Part shown: positions 17,071-26,048 of the stretch, piece by piece
Position numbering within the stretch: the stretch's first letter is position 1
Layout of the letters: each line of letters begins with the position of its first letter
Assembly (NCBI GenBank): GCA_045637425.1
Contig: JAZTZL010000028.1
Location: 1-64,000 of the forward strand
Direction: 5' to 3'
From: CAJGBR01 sp045637425
GTDB taxonomy: Bacteria; Bacteroidota; Bacteroidia; Bacteroidales; Rikenellaceae
Length of the DNA stretch: 64,000 nucleotides
Program-made: the position numbers and the translations under genes
Notes under the pieces: model-generated
Database searches by the model: none
Told to the model about the DNA's origin: nothing
The model's input: the letters and a program-made list of their open reading frames with translations, nothing else

Positions 17071-17673
17071 CTACTTAGAGTACAATTCGACGATAAGATT
17101 TTCGCGGATATTTTCAGGAATATCTGCGCGTTCTGGGCGTTGCAAGAACTTACCGCTCATAGAAGCTGCGTCCCATTCGAGCCAAGAGTAGCGTGATTTA
17201 GCACCTGTGCTCAATGAGTCAGTAATAACTTCCAATGATTTTGATTTTTCACGTACGCCTACTACATCACCAACTCTCACTTGGTAAGACGGAATGTTAG
17301 TTACATTACCGTTTACAGTGATGTGGCGGTGAGAAACCAACTGGCGTGCAGCAGCACGAGTCGGAGCGATGCCCAAACGATAAACTACGTTATCCAAACG
17401 GCTTTCCAACAAACGCAGCAAGTCTTCACCTGCGATACCACCCATACGTTCAGCCAATGCGAAAGTATTGCGGAATTGTTTTTCTTGTACACCGTAGATA
17501 GCCTTAGCTTTTTGTTTTTCTTTGAGCTGAGTACCGTATTCAGAAACTTTCTTACGGTTACGTCCGTGTTGTCCCGGAGGGTAGTTTTTCTTTTCAAACG
17601 CTCTATCGGTTCCGAAGATAGCTTCGCCGAATTTTCTTGCGATTTTAGTTTTGGGTCCTATATATCTTCCCAT
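17071..17673 (-). CDS. rpsD: 30S ribosomal protein S4
   Basis: This 200-residue primary 16S rRNA-binding protein has an S4 RNA-binding domain around residues 90-150 (ESRLDNVVYRLG, ARQLVSHRHITVNG). The usual N-terminal zinc-finger cysteines are absent (MGRYIGPKTKIARKFGEAIF), which corresponds to the zinc-independent form. In other bacteria S4 represses its own operon by binding a leader RNA. The candidate site here is the gap before rpsM. Confidence 0.97.
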   Translation of the reverse strand: MGRYIGPKTKIARKFGEAIFGTDRAFEKKNYPPGQHGRNRKKVSEYGTQLKEKQKAKAIYGVQEKQFRNTFALAERMGGIAGEDLLRLLESRLDNVVYRLGIAPTRAAARQLVSHRHITVNGNVTNIPSYQVRVGDVVGVREKSKSLEVITDSLSTGAKSRYSWLEWDAASMSGKFLQRPERADIPENIRENLIVELYSK

Positions 17674-17750
17674 TTCAATCTTTACTTTTAAGAGTTCGTT
17701 TTAATTTGTTTACCTATTCGTCTTTTTATGCAGCAATTTTACTAATAAAA

Positions 17751-18140
17751 TTACACGCGACGACGAGCGGGCGGACGGCAACCATTATGAGGCAGCGGAG
17801 TAACGTCGATGATTTCGACTACTTCGATACCAGCGTTGTTGATGGTTCTGATTGCTGATTCGCGACCTTGACCCGGACCCTTCACATATACTTTCACCTT
17901 GCGAAGACCCAAATCGAAAGCTACTTTTGCGCAATCTTGAGCTGCTGTTTGAGCAGCATACGGAGTGTTTTTCTTTGAACCACGGAAACCCATTTTGCCG
18001 GCTGAGCTCCAGCTGATTACTTCGCCAACTTCGTTGGTCAGACAAACTATTACGTTGTTGAAAGATGAGTGAATGTGAGCTTGTCCCATTGCACCTACTT
18101 TTACAACTTTCTTCTTTACAGTTCCGGTTTTCTTTGCCAT
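17751..18140 (-). CDS. rpsK: 30S ribosomal protein S11
   Basis: A 129-residue platform protein with the conserved GQAHIHSSFNNVIVCLTN and a C-terminus ending DVTPLPHNGCRPPARRRV. It lies 13 bases after rpsM. The 77-base gap to rpsD holds no recognisable element. Confidence 0.97.
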   Translation of the reverse strand: MAKKTGTVKKKVVKVGAMGQAHIHSSFNNVIVCLTNEVGEVISWSSAGKMGFRGSKKNTPYAAQTAAQDCAKVAFDLGLRKVKVYVKGPGQGRESAIRTINNAGIEVVEIIDVTPLPHNGCRPPARRRV

Positions 18141-18153
18141 AACTGATTACTTG

Positions 18154-18534
18154 TTATTTAGTTGCTTTTTTCTTGTTAGCTACGGTCTTCTTGCGACCCT
18201 TACGTGTACGAGCATTGTTTTTAGTGCTTTGACCACGAACTGGGAGACCAAGACGGTGGCGGATACCGCGATAGCAGCCGATATCCATCAGACGTTTGAT
18301 GTTCAATTGAACCGTTGAGCGCAATTCGCCTTCTACGCGATAGCCGTCTGAGGCGATGATGTTACGGATTGCTGTTACTTGTTCGTCAGTCCAATCCTTG
18401 ACTTTTGTGTCATAGTCGATTCCGGCTTTGTCCAGAATCGCGCGAGACGAGCTACGACCGATACCGTAAACATAGGTAAGTCCGATTTCGCCTCGTTTGT
18501 TCTTCGGTAAATCTACACCGACAATTCTTGCCAT
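18154..18534 (-). CDS. rpsM: 30S ribosomal protein S13
   Basis: A 126-residue head protein that contacts the P-site tRNA and the 50S bridge. It starts MARIVGVDLPKNKRGEIGLTYVYGIG and has the RGIRHRLGLPVRGQSTKNNART signature. It is preceded by an unusually long 182-base intra-operon gap. Confidence 0.97.
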   Translation of the reverse strand: MARIVGVDLPKNKRGEIGLTYVYGIGRSSSRAILDKAGIDYDTKVKDWTDEQVTAIRNIIASDGYRVEGELRSTVQLNIKRLMDIGCYRGIRHRLGLPVRGQSTKNNARTRKGRKKTVANKKKATK

Positions 18535-18716
18535 AACTTTTGTTTAAATTGTTAAAAATTGCAGAGATTCTTTTGGAATTTTTCGGGTAGTCAACCAACA
18601 AGACAATCACAAAACATTCGCATTCACTCGAGTTGTGCGAGTCGTTACCAATTTCTCATAACCGCCCTGATGGCTGAACAGTCAGCCGCGACCCCTAAGA
18701 ATTCCCAAAAAAGAGG
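18535..18716 (-). promoter_or_regulatory. Structured intra-operon leader before rpsM (candidate S4 control site)
   Basis: All other gaps in this cluster are 3 to 77 bases, but this one is 182. It contains a GGCTGA/TCAGCC hairpin with a 4-base loop (18672-18687) and an ACTCG/CGAGT hairpin (18626-18642). It sits between rpmJ and rpsM, exactly where the S4-binding pseudoknot lies in the E. coli alpha operon. Function is inferred from position only. Confidence 0.4.
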
Positions 18717-18833
18717 TTATCCCTGACGCATTTTGAATTTAGGGTTCTTTTTGCAAATCACATAAAGGGGACCTTTACGTTTTACGATTTTGCAATCTTC
18801 ACTACGTTTTTTGATTGATGCTCTTACTTTCAT
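18717..18833 (-). CDS. rpmJ: 50S ribosomal protein L36
   Basis: A 38-residue protein read on the minus strand, starting MKVRASIKKRSEDCKIVKRK and ending NPKFKMRQG. Of the four zinc ligands in the classic L36 (three Cys and one His), only Cys14 and Cys27 remain. Position 11 is Ser and the histidine position is Phe, so it probably does not bind zinc. It lies 28 bases after infA. Confidence 0.95.
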   Translation of the reverse strand: MKVRASIKKRSEDCKIVKRKGPLYVICKKNPKFKMRQG

Positions 18834-18861
18834 CTCTCTTATTATTTTGTGTGTTACGTAA

Positions 18862-19080
18862 TTACTTGTAACGGAACGATATACGACCCTTTGTCAAGTC
18901 ATAAGGAGTCATTTCTACCTTTACCTTATCACCGGGCAATATCTTGATGTAGTGCATTCGCATTTTACCAGAGATATGAGCCGTGATGACGTGGCCGTTA
19001 TCCAATTCCACTCGGAACATTGCATTCGAAAGTGATTCGATAATAGTTCCGTCTCTTTCTATTGATGCTTGTTTTGGCAT
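18862..19080 (-). CDS. infA: Translation initiation factor IF-1
   Basis: A 72-residue single OB-fold protein (EGTIIESLSNAMFRVELDNGHVITAHISG and a DKVKVEMTPYDLTKGRI end) that binds the ribosomal A site during initiation. It lies 3 bases after map, so the two are probably translationally coupled. Confidence 0.97.
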   Translation of the reverse strand: MPKQASIERDGTIIESLSNAMFRVELDNGHVITAHISGKMRMHYIKILPGDKVKVEMTPYDLTKGRISFRYK

Positions 19081-19083
19081 ATT

Positions 19084-19863
19084 TTACTTGTTTTCGGCGA
19101 TTGCCTGTTCGATAATGCTAAAATCTGTCAAAACATCTGGACCATCTTTGGTTATCGCCACAGCGAATTCATAGTGGGCCGATGGTTTTCTATCTTTAGT
19201 ACGGACTGTCCAACCGTCGCGTTCGAAGACTACGGATTTTGTTCCGGCATTAATCATCGGTTCAATGCAAATCACCATTCCCTCTTTGAGCAGATGGCCT
19301 CGACCTCTTGCGCCGTAATTTGGCACTTCTGGATCCTCGTGCATATGTTTACCGAGTCCGTGACCGATTAATTCTCTGACCACGCCGAAACCGAACGATT
19401 CCGCGTGACGTTGAACTGCGTATCCGATATCTCCTGTACGCTTTCCGACGCAAGCCTGTTCTGCACCCTTAACCAGGGCCTCCTTAGTAACCTGCATCAG
19501 CAGTTTTTTTTCTTCATCGACTTCACCTACTGCGAACGTATAGGCGCTATCGCCGTAGAATCCGTGCATATAGGTTCCGCAGTCGATTGAGACAATATCT
19601 CCGTTCTTAAGTCGGTAAGAGGAGGGTATTCCGTGGACTACCTGCTCGTTCACTGAGATACACAGTGAATTTGGGAATCCGTTATAACCCAGAAAACCGG
19701 GGACTGCTCCGTGTGAGCGAATGAACTCTTCAGCGATGCGGTCGAGTTCGAGAGTTGTGACACCCTCTTTCACATACTTAGCCAACTCAGCGAGCGTGCG
19801 GCTCACCAACTGGTTATTTTCACGGAGCAACTCTATCTCCTCTTTACTCTTAAGATATATCAT
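19084..19863 (-). CDS. map: Methionine aminopeptidase type I
   Basis: This 259-residue metalloenzyme removes the N-terminal methionine from new proteins. Ligands are visible in DIVSIDCGTYMHGFYGDSAYTF (two Asp), GHGLGKHMHEDP (His) and the downstream CIEPMI (Glu). No N-terminal zinc-finger extension is present. It sits between secY and infA, a common bacterial order. Confidence 0.96.
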   Translation of the reverse strand: MIYLKSKEEIELLRENNQLVSRTLAELAKYVKEGVTTLELDRIAEEFIRSHGAVPGFLGYNGFPNSLCISVNEQVVHGIPSSYRLKNGDIVSIDCGTYMHGFYGDSAYTFAVGEVDEEKKLLMQVTKEALVKGAEQACVGKRTGDIGYAVQRHAESFGFGVVRELIGHGLGKHMHEDPEVPNYGARGRGHLLKEGMVICIEPMINAGTKSVVFERDGWTVRTKDRKPSAHYEFAVAITKDGPDVLTDFSIIEQAIAENK

Positions 19864-19890
19864 TATCTGACAGTATAATCCCCTGAAACA

Positions 19891-21216
19891 TTATCCGCGA
19901 CGACCCTGAATACGACCTGTCTTCATCAGACCGTCATAGTGACGCAACAACAGATAACTTTCGATTTGCTGCAATGTATCCAACACTACACCCACGAGAA
20001 TCAACAATGAGGTACCTCCGAAGAAGAGCGCAAATTGTTGAGTGATACCAATCTTCATTGCGAAAGTAGGCATAATAGCCACGATAGCCAAGAAGATTGA
20101 GCCCGGGAGCGTGATTCGTGTCATAATAGTATCGAGATATTCAGCAGTGCGTTTTCCTGGTTTAACACCTGGGATAAAGCCGCCGTTGCGTTTCATATCT
20201 TCAGCCATCATATTCGGATTCATTGTGATTGCAGTATAGAAGTATGTAAATGCAATTACAAGAATAGCGAATGTAAAGTTATACCAGAAACCTTGGTAAT
20301 CACCAAATACGGCTGCGATACCTTGTGTTGAATCGAATCTACCAAAAATCATCGGAATAAACATCAACGCCTGAGCAAAGATGATAGGCATCACGTTTGC
20401 AGAGTTGACCTTCATCGGAATATATTGGCGAACGCCACCATATTGTTTGTTACCGACGATACGTTTAGCATACTGAACGGGCACCTTACGTTGACCTTGA
20501 GTCAGGGCAATAGCACCTGCAAAGACCAAGAACAAGATAACCAATTCTACAACCAACATTACCAAACCACCGGCTGCACCTGTGAAGCGAGTGTTAGCTT
20601 CAGCGATGAACGCAAACGGCAGACGTGCAATGATTCCGACAAAAATGATCAGTGAGATACCGTTACCGATACCACGGTCGGTGATTTTTTCACCCAACCA
20701 CATAGTGAACATTGTACCTGCAATCATTGACACCATTGCCACAAAGCGGAACAAGAAGCTGTCAACACCCAGAACGAATGCTTCTGCCGGGATAGTGTTG
20801 TACAAGTTAGCGAGATATGCCGGACCTTGCAACATCAAAACAACGATGGTCAAGTAGCGAGTCCATTGGTTGATTTTGCGACGACCACTTTCGCCTTCGC
20901 GTTGCAACTTTTGGAAGTAGGGTACCACCATTGCCAGCAATTGGATTACAATCGATGCTGAGATGTAGGCCATAATACCCAACGCAAAGATTGATGCATT
21001 ACTGAACGCACCACCCGAGAACATATCCAACAATCCCATCAAACCGTTACTATCCGACTGTGTAGCCAATTTGTCCAACATAGTCGGATTAATACCGGGT
21101 ATTACGACGAAACTGCCCAAACGATAGATAAGAAAGATTCCGAGCGTAAAGATGATTCTCTTACGCAATTCTTCAATCTTATAAATGTTTTTTAATGTTT
21201 CAATCAGTCTTTTCAT
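19891..21216 (-). CDS. secY: Protein translocase subunit SecY
   Basis: This 441-residue channel of the Sec system has ten hydrophobic segments, the plug-region start GSFVVIPGINP and the cytoplasmic loops QREGESGRRKINQWTRY and KRNGGFIPGVKPGKRTAEYLD that contact SecA and the ribosome. It begins 3 bases after the rplO stop. Confidence 0.97.
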   Translation of the reverse strand: MKRLIETLKNIYKIEELRKRIIFTLGIFLIYRLGSFVVIPGINPTMLDKLATQSDSNGLMGLLDMFSGGAFSNASIFALGIMAYISASIVIQLLAMVVPYFQKLQREGESGRRKINQWTRYLTIVVLMLQGPAYLANLYNTIPAEAFVLGVDSFLFRFVAMVSMIAGTMFTMWLGEKITDRGIGNGISLIIFVGIIARLPFAFIAEANTRFTGAAGGLVMLVVELVILFLVFAGAIALTQGQRKVPVQYAKRIVGNKQYGGVRQYIPMKVNSANVMPIIFAQALMFIPMIFGRFDSTQGIAAVFGDYQGFWYNFTFAILVIAFTYFYTAITMNPNMMAEDMKRNGGFIPGVKPGKRTAEYLDTIMTRITLPGSIFLAIVAIMPTFAMKIGITQQFALFFGGTSLLILVGVVLDTLQQIESYLLLRHYDGLMKTGRIQGRRG

Positions 21217-21219
21217 TGA

Positions 21220-21666
21220 TTAGAGTTTTTCAGTCTTACCTTCAAGTGCTTCGATTGCTGCTACGGCTGATTTAGAGAATGCGTGAGCCGTAACGTTAAT
21301 CTTCTTAGTCAGAGTGCCGTTTCCAAGAATCTTAACTCTGTCATTCTTAGATGCAACACCAGCCTGAACCAACAGATCTACGTTGATATCAGTGATTTGG
21401 TGATCTGTTGCAATCTCTTCCAACACACTAAGGTTTACTGCCTTATACTCTACTCTTTTCAGGTTAGTGAATCCATATTTAGGGAGACGTCTCTGGAGAG
21501 GCATCTGACCACCTTCAAAACCAAGTTTACGGTGGTATCCCGAACGAGATTTAGCTCCTTTGTGACCGCGTGTAGATGTACCGCCGTGGCCAGAGCCTTG
21601 TCCCCTACCTATTCTTTTTTCTCTGTTTACAGACCCTGCTGCGGGTTTCAAATTACTGAGACTCAT
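21220..21666 (-). CDS. rplO: 50S ribosomal protein L15
   Basis: A 148-residue protein with the glycine-rich N-terminal tail (GRGQGSGHGGTSTRGHKGAKSR) that threads into 23S rRNA, followed by the globular domain. It is 26 bases after rpmD. Confidence 0.97.
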   Translation of the reverse strand: MSLSNLKPAAGSVNREKRIGRGQGSGHGGTSTRGHKGAKSRSGYHRKLGFEGGQMPLQRRLPKYGFTNLKRVEYKAVNLSVLEEIATDHQITDINVDLLVQAGVASKNDRVKILGNGTLTKKINVTAHAFSKSAVAAIEALEGKTEKL

Positions 21667-21692
21667 TTCTTTTTGGTATTGGGATTAATAAA

Positions 21693-21875
21693 TTATTTTA
21701 CTTCCTCTACTTTTACGAGGTGGTTAACTTTAGTAACCATACCCATAATGATTGGTGAGGCTTCGTGTTCTACGGTTTGATTGATTTTTCTCAGACCGAG
21801 GGCAAGCAGATTTTTCTTTTGGTTTTCGCTTGCGCCGATTGAACTGCGTACTTTTGTGATTCTAATTTTTGCCAT
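21693..21875 (-). CDS. rpmD: 50S ribosomal protein L30
   Basis: A 60-residue protein with the short bacterial L30 fold (KIRITKVRSSIGASENQKKNLLALGLRK). Position between rpsE and rplO is the standard spc order. Confidence 0.96.
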   Translation of the reverse strand: MAKIRITKVRSSIGASENQKKNLLALGLRKINQTVEHEASPIIMGMVTKVNHLVKVEEVK

Positions 21876-21886
21876 CTCTGTCTGTT

Positions 21887-22405
21887 TTATCCGTTAAACA
21901 CCTTATCCAGTGAGATGCCACGAACTTGAGCTACGCTATAAGCATCTCTCATTTCCATCAGAGCGCCCACTGTAGCCTTAACCAAGTTGTGAGGGTTCGA
22001 AGAACCTTTACTCTTAGCCAACACGTTGTGGATTCCGACGCTTTCCAACACTGCACGCATCGCACCACCGGCGATTACACCGGTACCAGGAGCTGCCGGT
22101 TTCAACAAAACCAACGAACCACCGAAGCGGAATTCTTGTGCGTGAGGAATAGTTCCGTTCAACACTGGCACTTTAACCATATTTTTCTTTGCATCTTCAG
22201 TACCTTTTTCGATAGCAGCTGTAACTTCATTTGCCTTACCGAGGCCGTAACCTACAACGCCGTTACCGTTACCTACGACAACGATTGCTGCGAAGGTGAA
22301 TGTACGACCACCTTTGGTTACTTTGGTTACACGCTGAATGCCTACCAACTTAGATTTAAGTTCCAAGTCTGAAGTTCTTACTTTCTGTATATTCGCGTTT
22401 GACAT
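21887..22405 (-). CDS. rpsE: 30S ribosomal protein S5
   Basis: A 172-residue protein with the double-stranded RNA-binding N-terminal domain (RVTKVTKGGRTFTFAAIVVVGNGNGVVG) and the C-terminal domain with PAAPGTGVIAGGAMRAVLE. It is involved in decoding accuracy and spectinomycin binding. It follows rplR by 6 bases. Confidence 0.97.
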   Translation of the reverse strand: MSNANIQKVRTSDLELKSKLVGIQRVTKVTKGGRTFTFAAIVVVGNGNGVVGYGLGKANEVTAAIEKGTEDAKKNMVKVPVLNGTIPHAQEFRFGGSLVLLKPAAPGTGVIAGGAMRAVLESVGIHNVLAKSKGSSNPHNLVKATVGALMEMRDAYSVAQVRGISLDKVFNG

Positions 22406-22411
22406 AATACA

Positions 22412-22774
22412 TTAGAATTTAAGACCGCCTTCGCGAGCTGCGTCGGCCAACATTTTTACTCGTCCGTGGTAGAGGTATCCGTTACGGTCAAATGCTACTG
22501 CTGTAATACCTTTTTCAATCGAACGTTGTGCAATCAGCTTACCTACTTCAGCTGCCTGCTGAACTTTGTTCATTCCGGTCAGTTTGCCTTCAAAACATTT
22601 TTCGCCGGTTGATGCTGATACGAGGGTGATACCTTTTGTATCGTCTACCAACTGAACATAAATGTGGCGATTGCTGCGGAATACGGTCATACGAGGACGT
22701 TCTGCTACGCCGCTGACCACCTTGCGAATACGATGTTTGATTCGTACTCTTCTATCAATCTTATTGAATGCCAT
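22412..22774 (-). CDS. rplR: 50S ribosomal protein L18
   Basis: A 120-residue 5S rRNA-binding protein with RIKHRIRKVVSGVAERPRMTVFRSNRHIYVQ and the end RNGYLYHGRVKMLADAAREGGLKF. Gaps of 15 and 6 bases separate it from rplF and rpsE. Confidence 0.97.
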   Translation of the reverse strand: MAFNKIDRRVRIKHRIRKVVSGVAERPRMTVFRSNRHIYVQLVDDTKGITLVSASTGEKCFEGKLTGMNKVQQAAEVGKLIAQRSIEKGITAVAFDRNGYLYHGRVKMLADAAREGGLKF

Positions 22775-22789
22775 ATTCTTCCGTTTTTA

Positions 22790-23347
22790 TTATTTAGCAC
22801 TTGCCGACTTACCAGCTTTACGTCTGATTTCTTCGCCCACGAAGCGGATACCTTTTCCTTTGTAAGGTTCAGGTTTACGGAACGAACGAATCTTAGCTGC
22901 TACCTGACCGATGAGTTGTTTGTCTGCACTCTTGAGAGTCAGGATCGGGTTACCTTTCTTTTCTGCGAATACCGATGCTGTTACTTCTTTAGGCAATTCA
23001 AGGTAAATATCGTGTGAATATCCCAAGCTGAATTGCAACAATTGACCTTGAGCTTCAACCTTGTAGCCGACACCGATCAATTCTTGTTTGATTTCGTAAC
23101 CTGTCGATACGCCATAAACCATATTGGCGATAAGTGCACGATAGAGACCGTGCATCGAGCGATGACGGGGTTGATCTGTAGGACGAGTTACGTGCAAAAC
23201 TCCCTCTTCGATGCTCACAGTGATATCTGGATCAACTTTTTGAGTCAATTCACCGAGAGGTCCTTTAACGCTTACCGTATTATCTGCTGCAACAGTTACT
23301 GTTACATTAGATGGCAAGTTTACAGGCAATTTTCCAATTCTTGACAT
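22790..23347 (-). CDS. rplF: 50S ribosomal protein L6
   Basis: A 185-residue protein with two similar domains. It starts MSRIGKLPVNLPSNVTVTV and has the C-terminal signature RKPEPYKGKGIRFVGE. It lies near the factor-binding site of the large subunit, 22 bases after rpsH. Confidence 0.97.
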   Translation of the reverse strand: MSRIGKLPVNLPSNVTVTVAADNTVSVKGPLGELTQKVDPDITVSIEEGVLHVTRPTDQPRHRSMHGLYRALIANMVYGVSTGYEIKQELIGVGYKVEAQGQLLQFSLGYSHDIYLELPKEVTASVFAEKKGNPILTLKSADKQLIGQVAAKIRSFRKPEPYKGKGIRFVGEEIRRKAGKSASAK

Positions 23348-23369
23348 TTTCTAAATGTTTTTTTAATGT

Positions 23370-23768
23370 TTAGTAAACAAAGCACAGCACCTCGCCGCCA
23401 ACATTTTCCTTACGAGCCTGTTTGTCGGTCATAATGCCTTTTGATGTTGATAAGATGGCAATACCGAGACCATTCAATACGCGAGGCATTTCGCTCACAT
23501 TTGAATAGCAACGAAGACCTGGACGGCTCACTCGTTGAAGGTTTTTGATTGCCGACAGTTTCGATTCTGGGTGATACTTCAAAGCGATTTTGATGGTTTT
23601 GTGACCACGTTGGTCTTCACCCATCTTATACGCCAAGATGTAACCTTGCTCGTGCAAGATTCTTGCGATCTCCAGCTTCATTTTCGATGCGGGAGCTTCA
23701 ACCACCTTGTGATTGGCTTTCACCGCGTTTCTAATCCGTGTTAGAAAGTCTGCAATAGGATCAGTCAT
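23370..23768 (-). CDS. rpsH: 30S ribosomal protein S8, first gene of the truncated spc cluster
   Basis: A 132-residue 16S rRNA-binding protein (MTDPIADFLTRIRNAVKANHKVVEAPASKMK and the end GGEVLCFVY). In nearly all bacteria rpsN and rplE lie directly upstream. Here the next upstream gene on the same strand is typA, after 347 bases and a terminator. The ribosomal cluster must therefore start a separate transcript at this gene. Confidence 0.97.
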   Translation of the reverse strand: MTDPIADFLTRIRNAVKANHKVVEAPASKMKLEIARILHEQGYILAYKMGEDQRGHKTIKIALKYHPESKLSAIKNLQRVSRPGLRCYSNVSEMPRVLNGLGIAILSTSKGIMTDKQARKENVGGEVLCFVY

Positions 23769-24115
23769 TTTGTTTGTTTATGTTAATTAAAAATTTTACT
23801 TTATTTCCGCAAAACGCGAGTTCAATACACTAAAAATCTTCGACACAAATACATCAAGTTGTCAAATCCAATGGATTGATAATCAATGTTTTGTGCGAAC
23901 AATTTCGCATATCTCCCCCTACATTTAAGCAGAAAATTCCTCGCAAAATTATATTTTTTTTTACAAACAACCTAATTTTTCCAAAACTTTTTTTCATTTT
24001 TATTTACCACTTTATCAAGTGGATAACGGCAGTTTTTCGGAAAAAGAAAATCGATCGGGCGGCATCATTTTTTCCGCAACCCGATCGACTCTGTAATTTG
24101 TTATCCTGAAACGGA
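23769..24115. other. 347-base gap between typA and rpsH
   Basis: No gene is seen. From right to left it holds the typA terminator, an AT-rich stretch and the leader of rpsH. A possible minus-strand -7 box is TAATTTTG (reverse of CAAAATTA near 23944-23951), with a TTTGT stretch about 16 bases further upstream. Its spacing is off consensus, so the promoter is tentative. No remnants of rpsN or rplE were recognised. Confidence 0.5.
24052..24087 (-). terminator. Rho-independent terminator of typA
   Basis: CGATCGGG (24052-24059) pairs with CCCGATCG (24080-24087), extended by partly paired GC bases. On the minus strand it is followed by ATTTTCTTTTT, 28 bases after the typA stop. Confidence 0.8.
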
Positions 24116-25915
24116 CTATCTCGATCTGCGTTTGCGTTCAGTTTCATCAAGAATAACCTTTCTCAAGCGCATAAACTTCGGAGTGATTTCCACATATTCA
24201 TCGTCCTTAATATATTCGAGAGCCTCCTCCAATGAGAAGATGATTGCCGGAGCAATGTTCATTTTTTCATCGCTACCGCTCGCGCGCATATTGGTCAGTT
24301 TTTTCGATTTGGTCAGATTGACTACGATATCTTCTGCGCGGGTATTTTCTCCAATTACCTGACCTGCATAGATTTCGTCGCCCGGATTGACAAAGAATTT
24401 ACCTCTATCTTGCAGCTTATTGATTGCATAGGCATAAGCCTGACCTGTCTCCATTGCAATCAGCGAGCCGTTGATTCGTGTCTCCATATCGCCACGATAT
24501 GGTTCAAAACTCTTCAAGCGGTGTGACATCACAGCCTCGCCAGCAGTGGCAGTCAGCAAATTGCTTCTCAAACCGATAGTACCGCGAGAGGGGATTTCGA
24601 ACTCCAATCTCACACGCTCGCCAACAGAGTGCATACTCAACAGCGACCCCTTACGCTTGGTAACCATCTCAATTGCCTTACCCGAAAACTCTTCCGGCAG
24701 GTCGATAGTCATCTCTTCAATTGGCTCGCACTGCTGACCGTCGATTTCCTTGATAATTACGCGTGGCTGACCCACCTGCAATTCGTACCCCTCACGACGC
24801 ATCGTCTCAATCAACACGCTCAAGTGCAGAATACCGCGACCAAATACCGTAAAGCTATCCGCACTTTCACCCGGCACAACCTTCAGTGCCAAATTCTTTT
24901 CAAGCTCTCTATCAAGACGCTCCTTCAGGTGTCGAGAAGTTACAAACTTACCATCTTTACCAAAGAAAGGCGAGTCGTTAATCGTAAACAACATACTCAT
25001 CGTAGGCTCATCAATGGCAATCGGGTCCATTGGCTCGGGATTTTCATAATCTGCGATTGTATCCCCAATCTCAAAGCCTTCAATTCCCACCAATGCACAT
25101 ATTTCTCCACACTGCACCTCATCAACCTTAACCTTCGACAGACCTTGGAATACCATCAAATCCTTAATTCTGGTCTTGACCATAGTTTCGCCATCGCGTT
25201 TTGCCAGCGTGCAGAACATTCCGTTCTTGAGCGTACCACGACTCAACTTACCGATAGCGATTCGACCGACGTATGACGAGTATTCAAGTGATGTAATCAA
25301 AAGTTGCGGAGTACCCTCAACCACTTGCGGCGCAGGAATTTCCTCAATTATCGCGTCCAGCAGCGGAGTAATATCCGCAGTTTGATTCTTCCAATCCTTA
25401 GACATCCAGCCCTGTTTTGCACTACCATAAAGTGTAGTGAAATTCAGTTGATCTTCATTTGCGTCCAGTGCGAACATCAAATCGAATACCTCTTCGTGAA
25501 CATTATCAGGGCGGCAATTTTGTTTATCTACCTTATTAATTACTACGATAGGTTTCTTACCCATCGAGAGAGCCTTCTGCAAAACAAAACGAGTCTGGGG
25601 CATTGTTCCTTCGAAAGCATCGACCAGCAACAATACGCCATCTACCATATTCAACACACGCTCAACCTCACCACCGAAGTCCGAGTGACCCGGAGTGTCA
25701 ATGATATTAATCTTATAATCCTTATAGATTACCGACACGTTTTTAGCCAAAATCGTGATACCGCGTTCACGCTCAATATCATTATTATCCATAATGAGTT
25801 CGCCGGCTTTATCCGGATCTCTGAACAACTTACCTTGAAGTATCATCTTGTCCACCAACGTAGTCTTACCGTGGTCTACGTGGGCAATGATTGCGATATT
25901 ACGAATTTTTTGCAT
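24116..25915 (-). CDS. typA: Ribosome-binding GTPase TypA/BipA
   Basis: This 599-residue translational GTPase is related to EF-G and LepA and aids ribosome assembly and growth under stress. It has the G1 motif AHVDHGKTTL near the N-terminus, G2 ERGITI, G3 DTPGHSDFGGEVER and G4 NKVDK. EF-G-like domains III and V and the BipA-specific C-terminal domain (MRASGSDEKMNIAPAIIFSLEEALEYI) follow. Length is normal. It has its own promoter (25940-25947) and terminator. Confidence 0.97.
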   Translation of the reverse strand: MQKIRNIAIIAHVDHGKTTLVDKMILQGKLFRDPDKAGELIMDNNDIERERGITILAKNVSVIYKDYKINIIDTPGHSDFGGEVERVLNMVDGVLLLVDAFEGTMPQTRFVLQKALSMGKKPIVVINKVDKQNCRPDNVHEEVFDLMFALDANEDQLNFTTLYGSAKQGWMSKDWKNQTADITPLLDAIIEEIPAPQVVEGTPQLLITSLEYSSYVGRIAIGKLSRGTLKNGMFCTLAKRDGETMVKTRIKDLMVFQGLSKVKVDEVQCGEICALVGIEGFEIGDTIADYENPEPMDPIAIDEPTMSMLFTINDSPFFGKDGKFVTSRHLKERLDRELEKNLALKVVPGESADSFTVFGRGILHLSVLIETMRREGYELQVGQPRVIIKEIDGQQCEPIEEMTIDLPEEFSGKAIEMVTKRKGSLLSMHSVGERVRLEFEIPSRGTIGLRSNLLTATAGEAVMSHRLKSFEPYRGDMETRINGSLIAMETGQAYAYAINKLQDRGKFFVNPGDEIYAGQVIGENTRAEDIVVNLTKSKKLTNMRASGSDEKMNIAPAIIFSLEEALEYIKDDEYVEITPKFMRLRKVILDETERKRRSR

Positions 25916-25939
25916 CTTATTGTTTTGTTTTTAAGCGCG

Positions 25940-25947
25940 CAAAGTTA
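25940..25947 (-). promoter_or_regulatory. Promoter -7 box for typA
   Basis: Reverse complement TAACTTTG matches TAnnTTTG, 25 bases before the typA start codon on the minus strand. Confidence 0.65.
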
Positions 25948-26048
25948 CTACTTTTTTCACAAATTGTCATTCATTGGCAGAAAAATTGCGTTTACAACCT
26001 ACAATTCGCAAATATTAATTCCCAATAAACCACCTAAAATCGACCATT

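Noticed and set aside
23769..24115. Remnants of rpsN or rplE in the gap before rpsH
   Set aside because: No recognisable ribosomal protein sequence was found in any frame.
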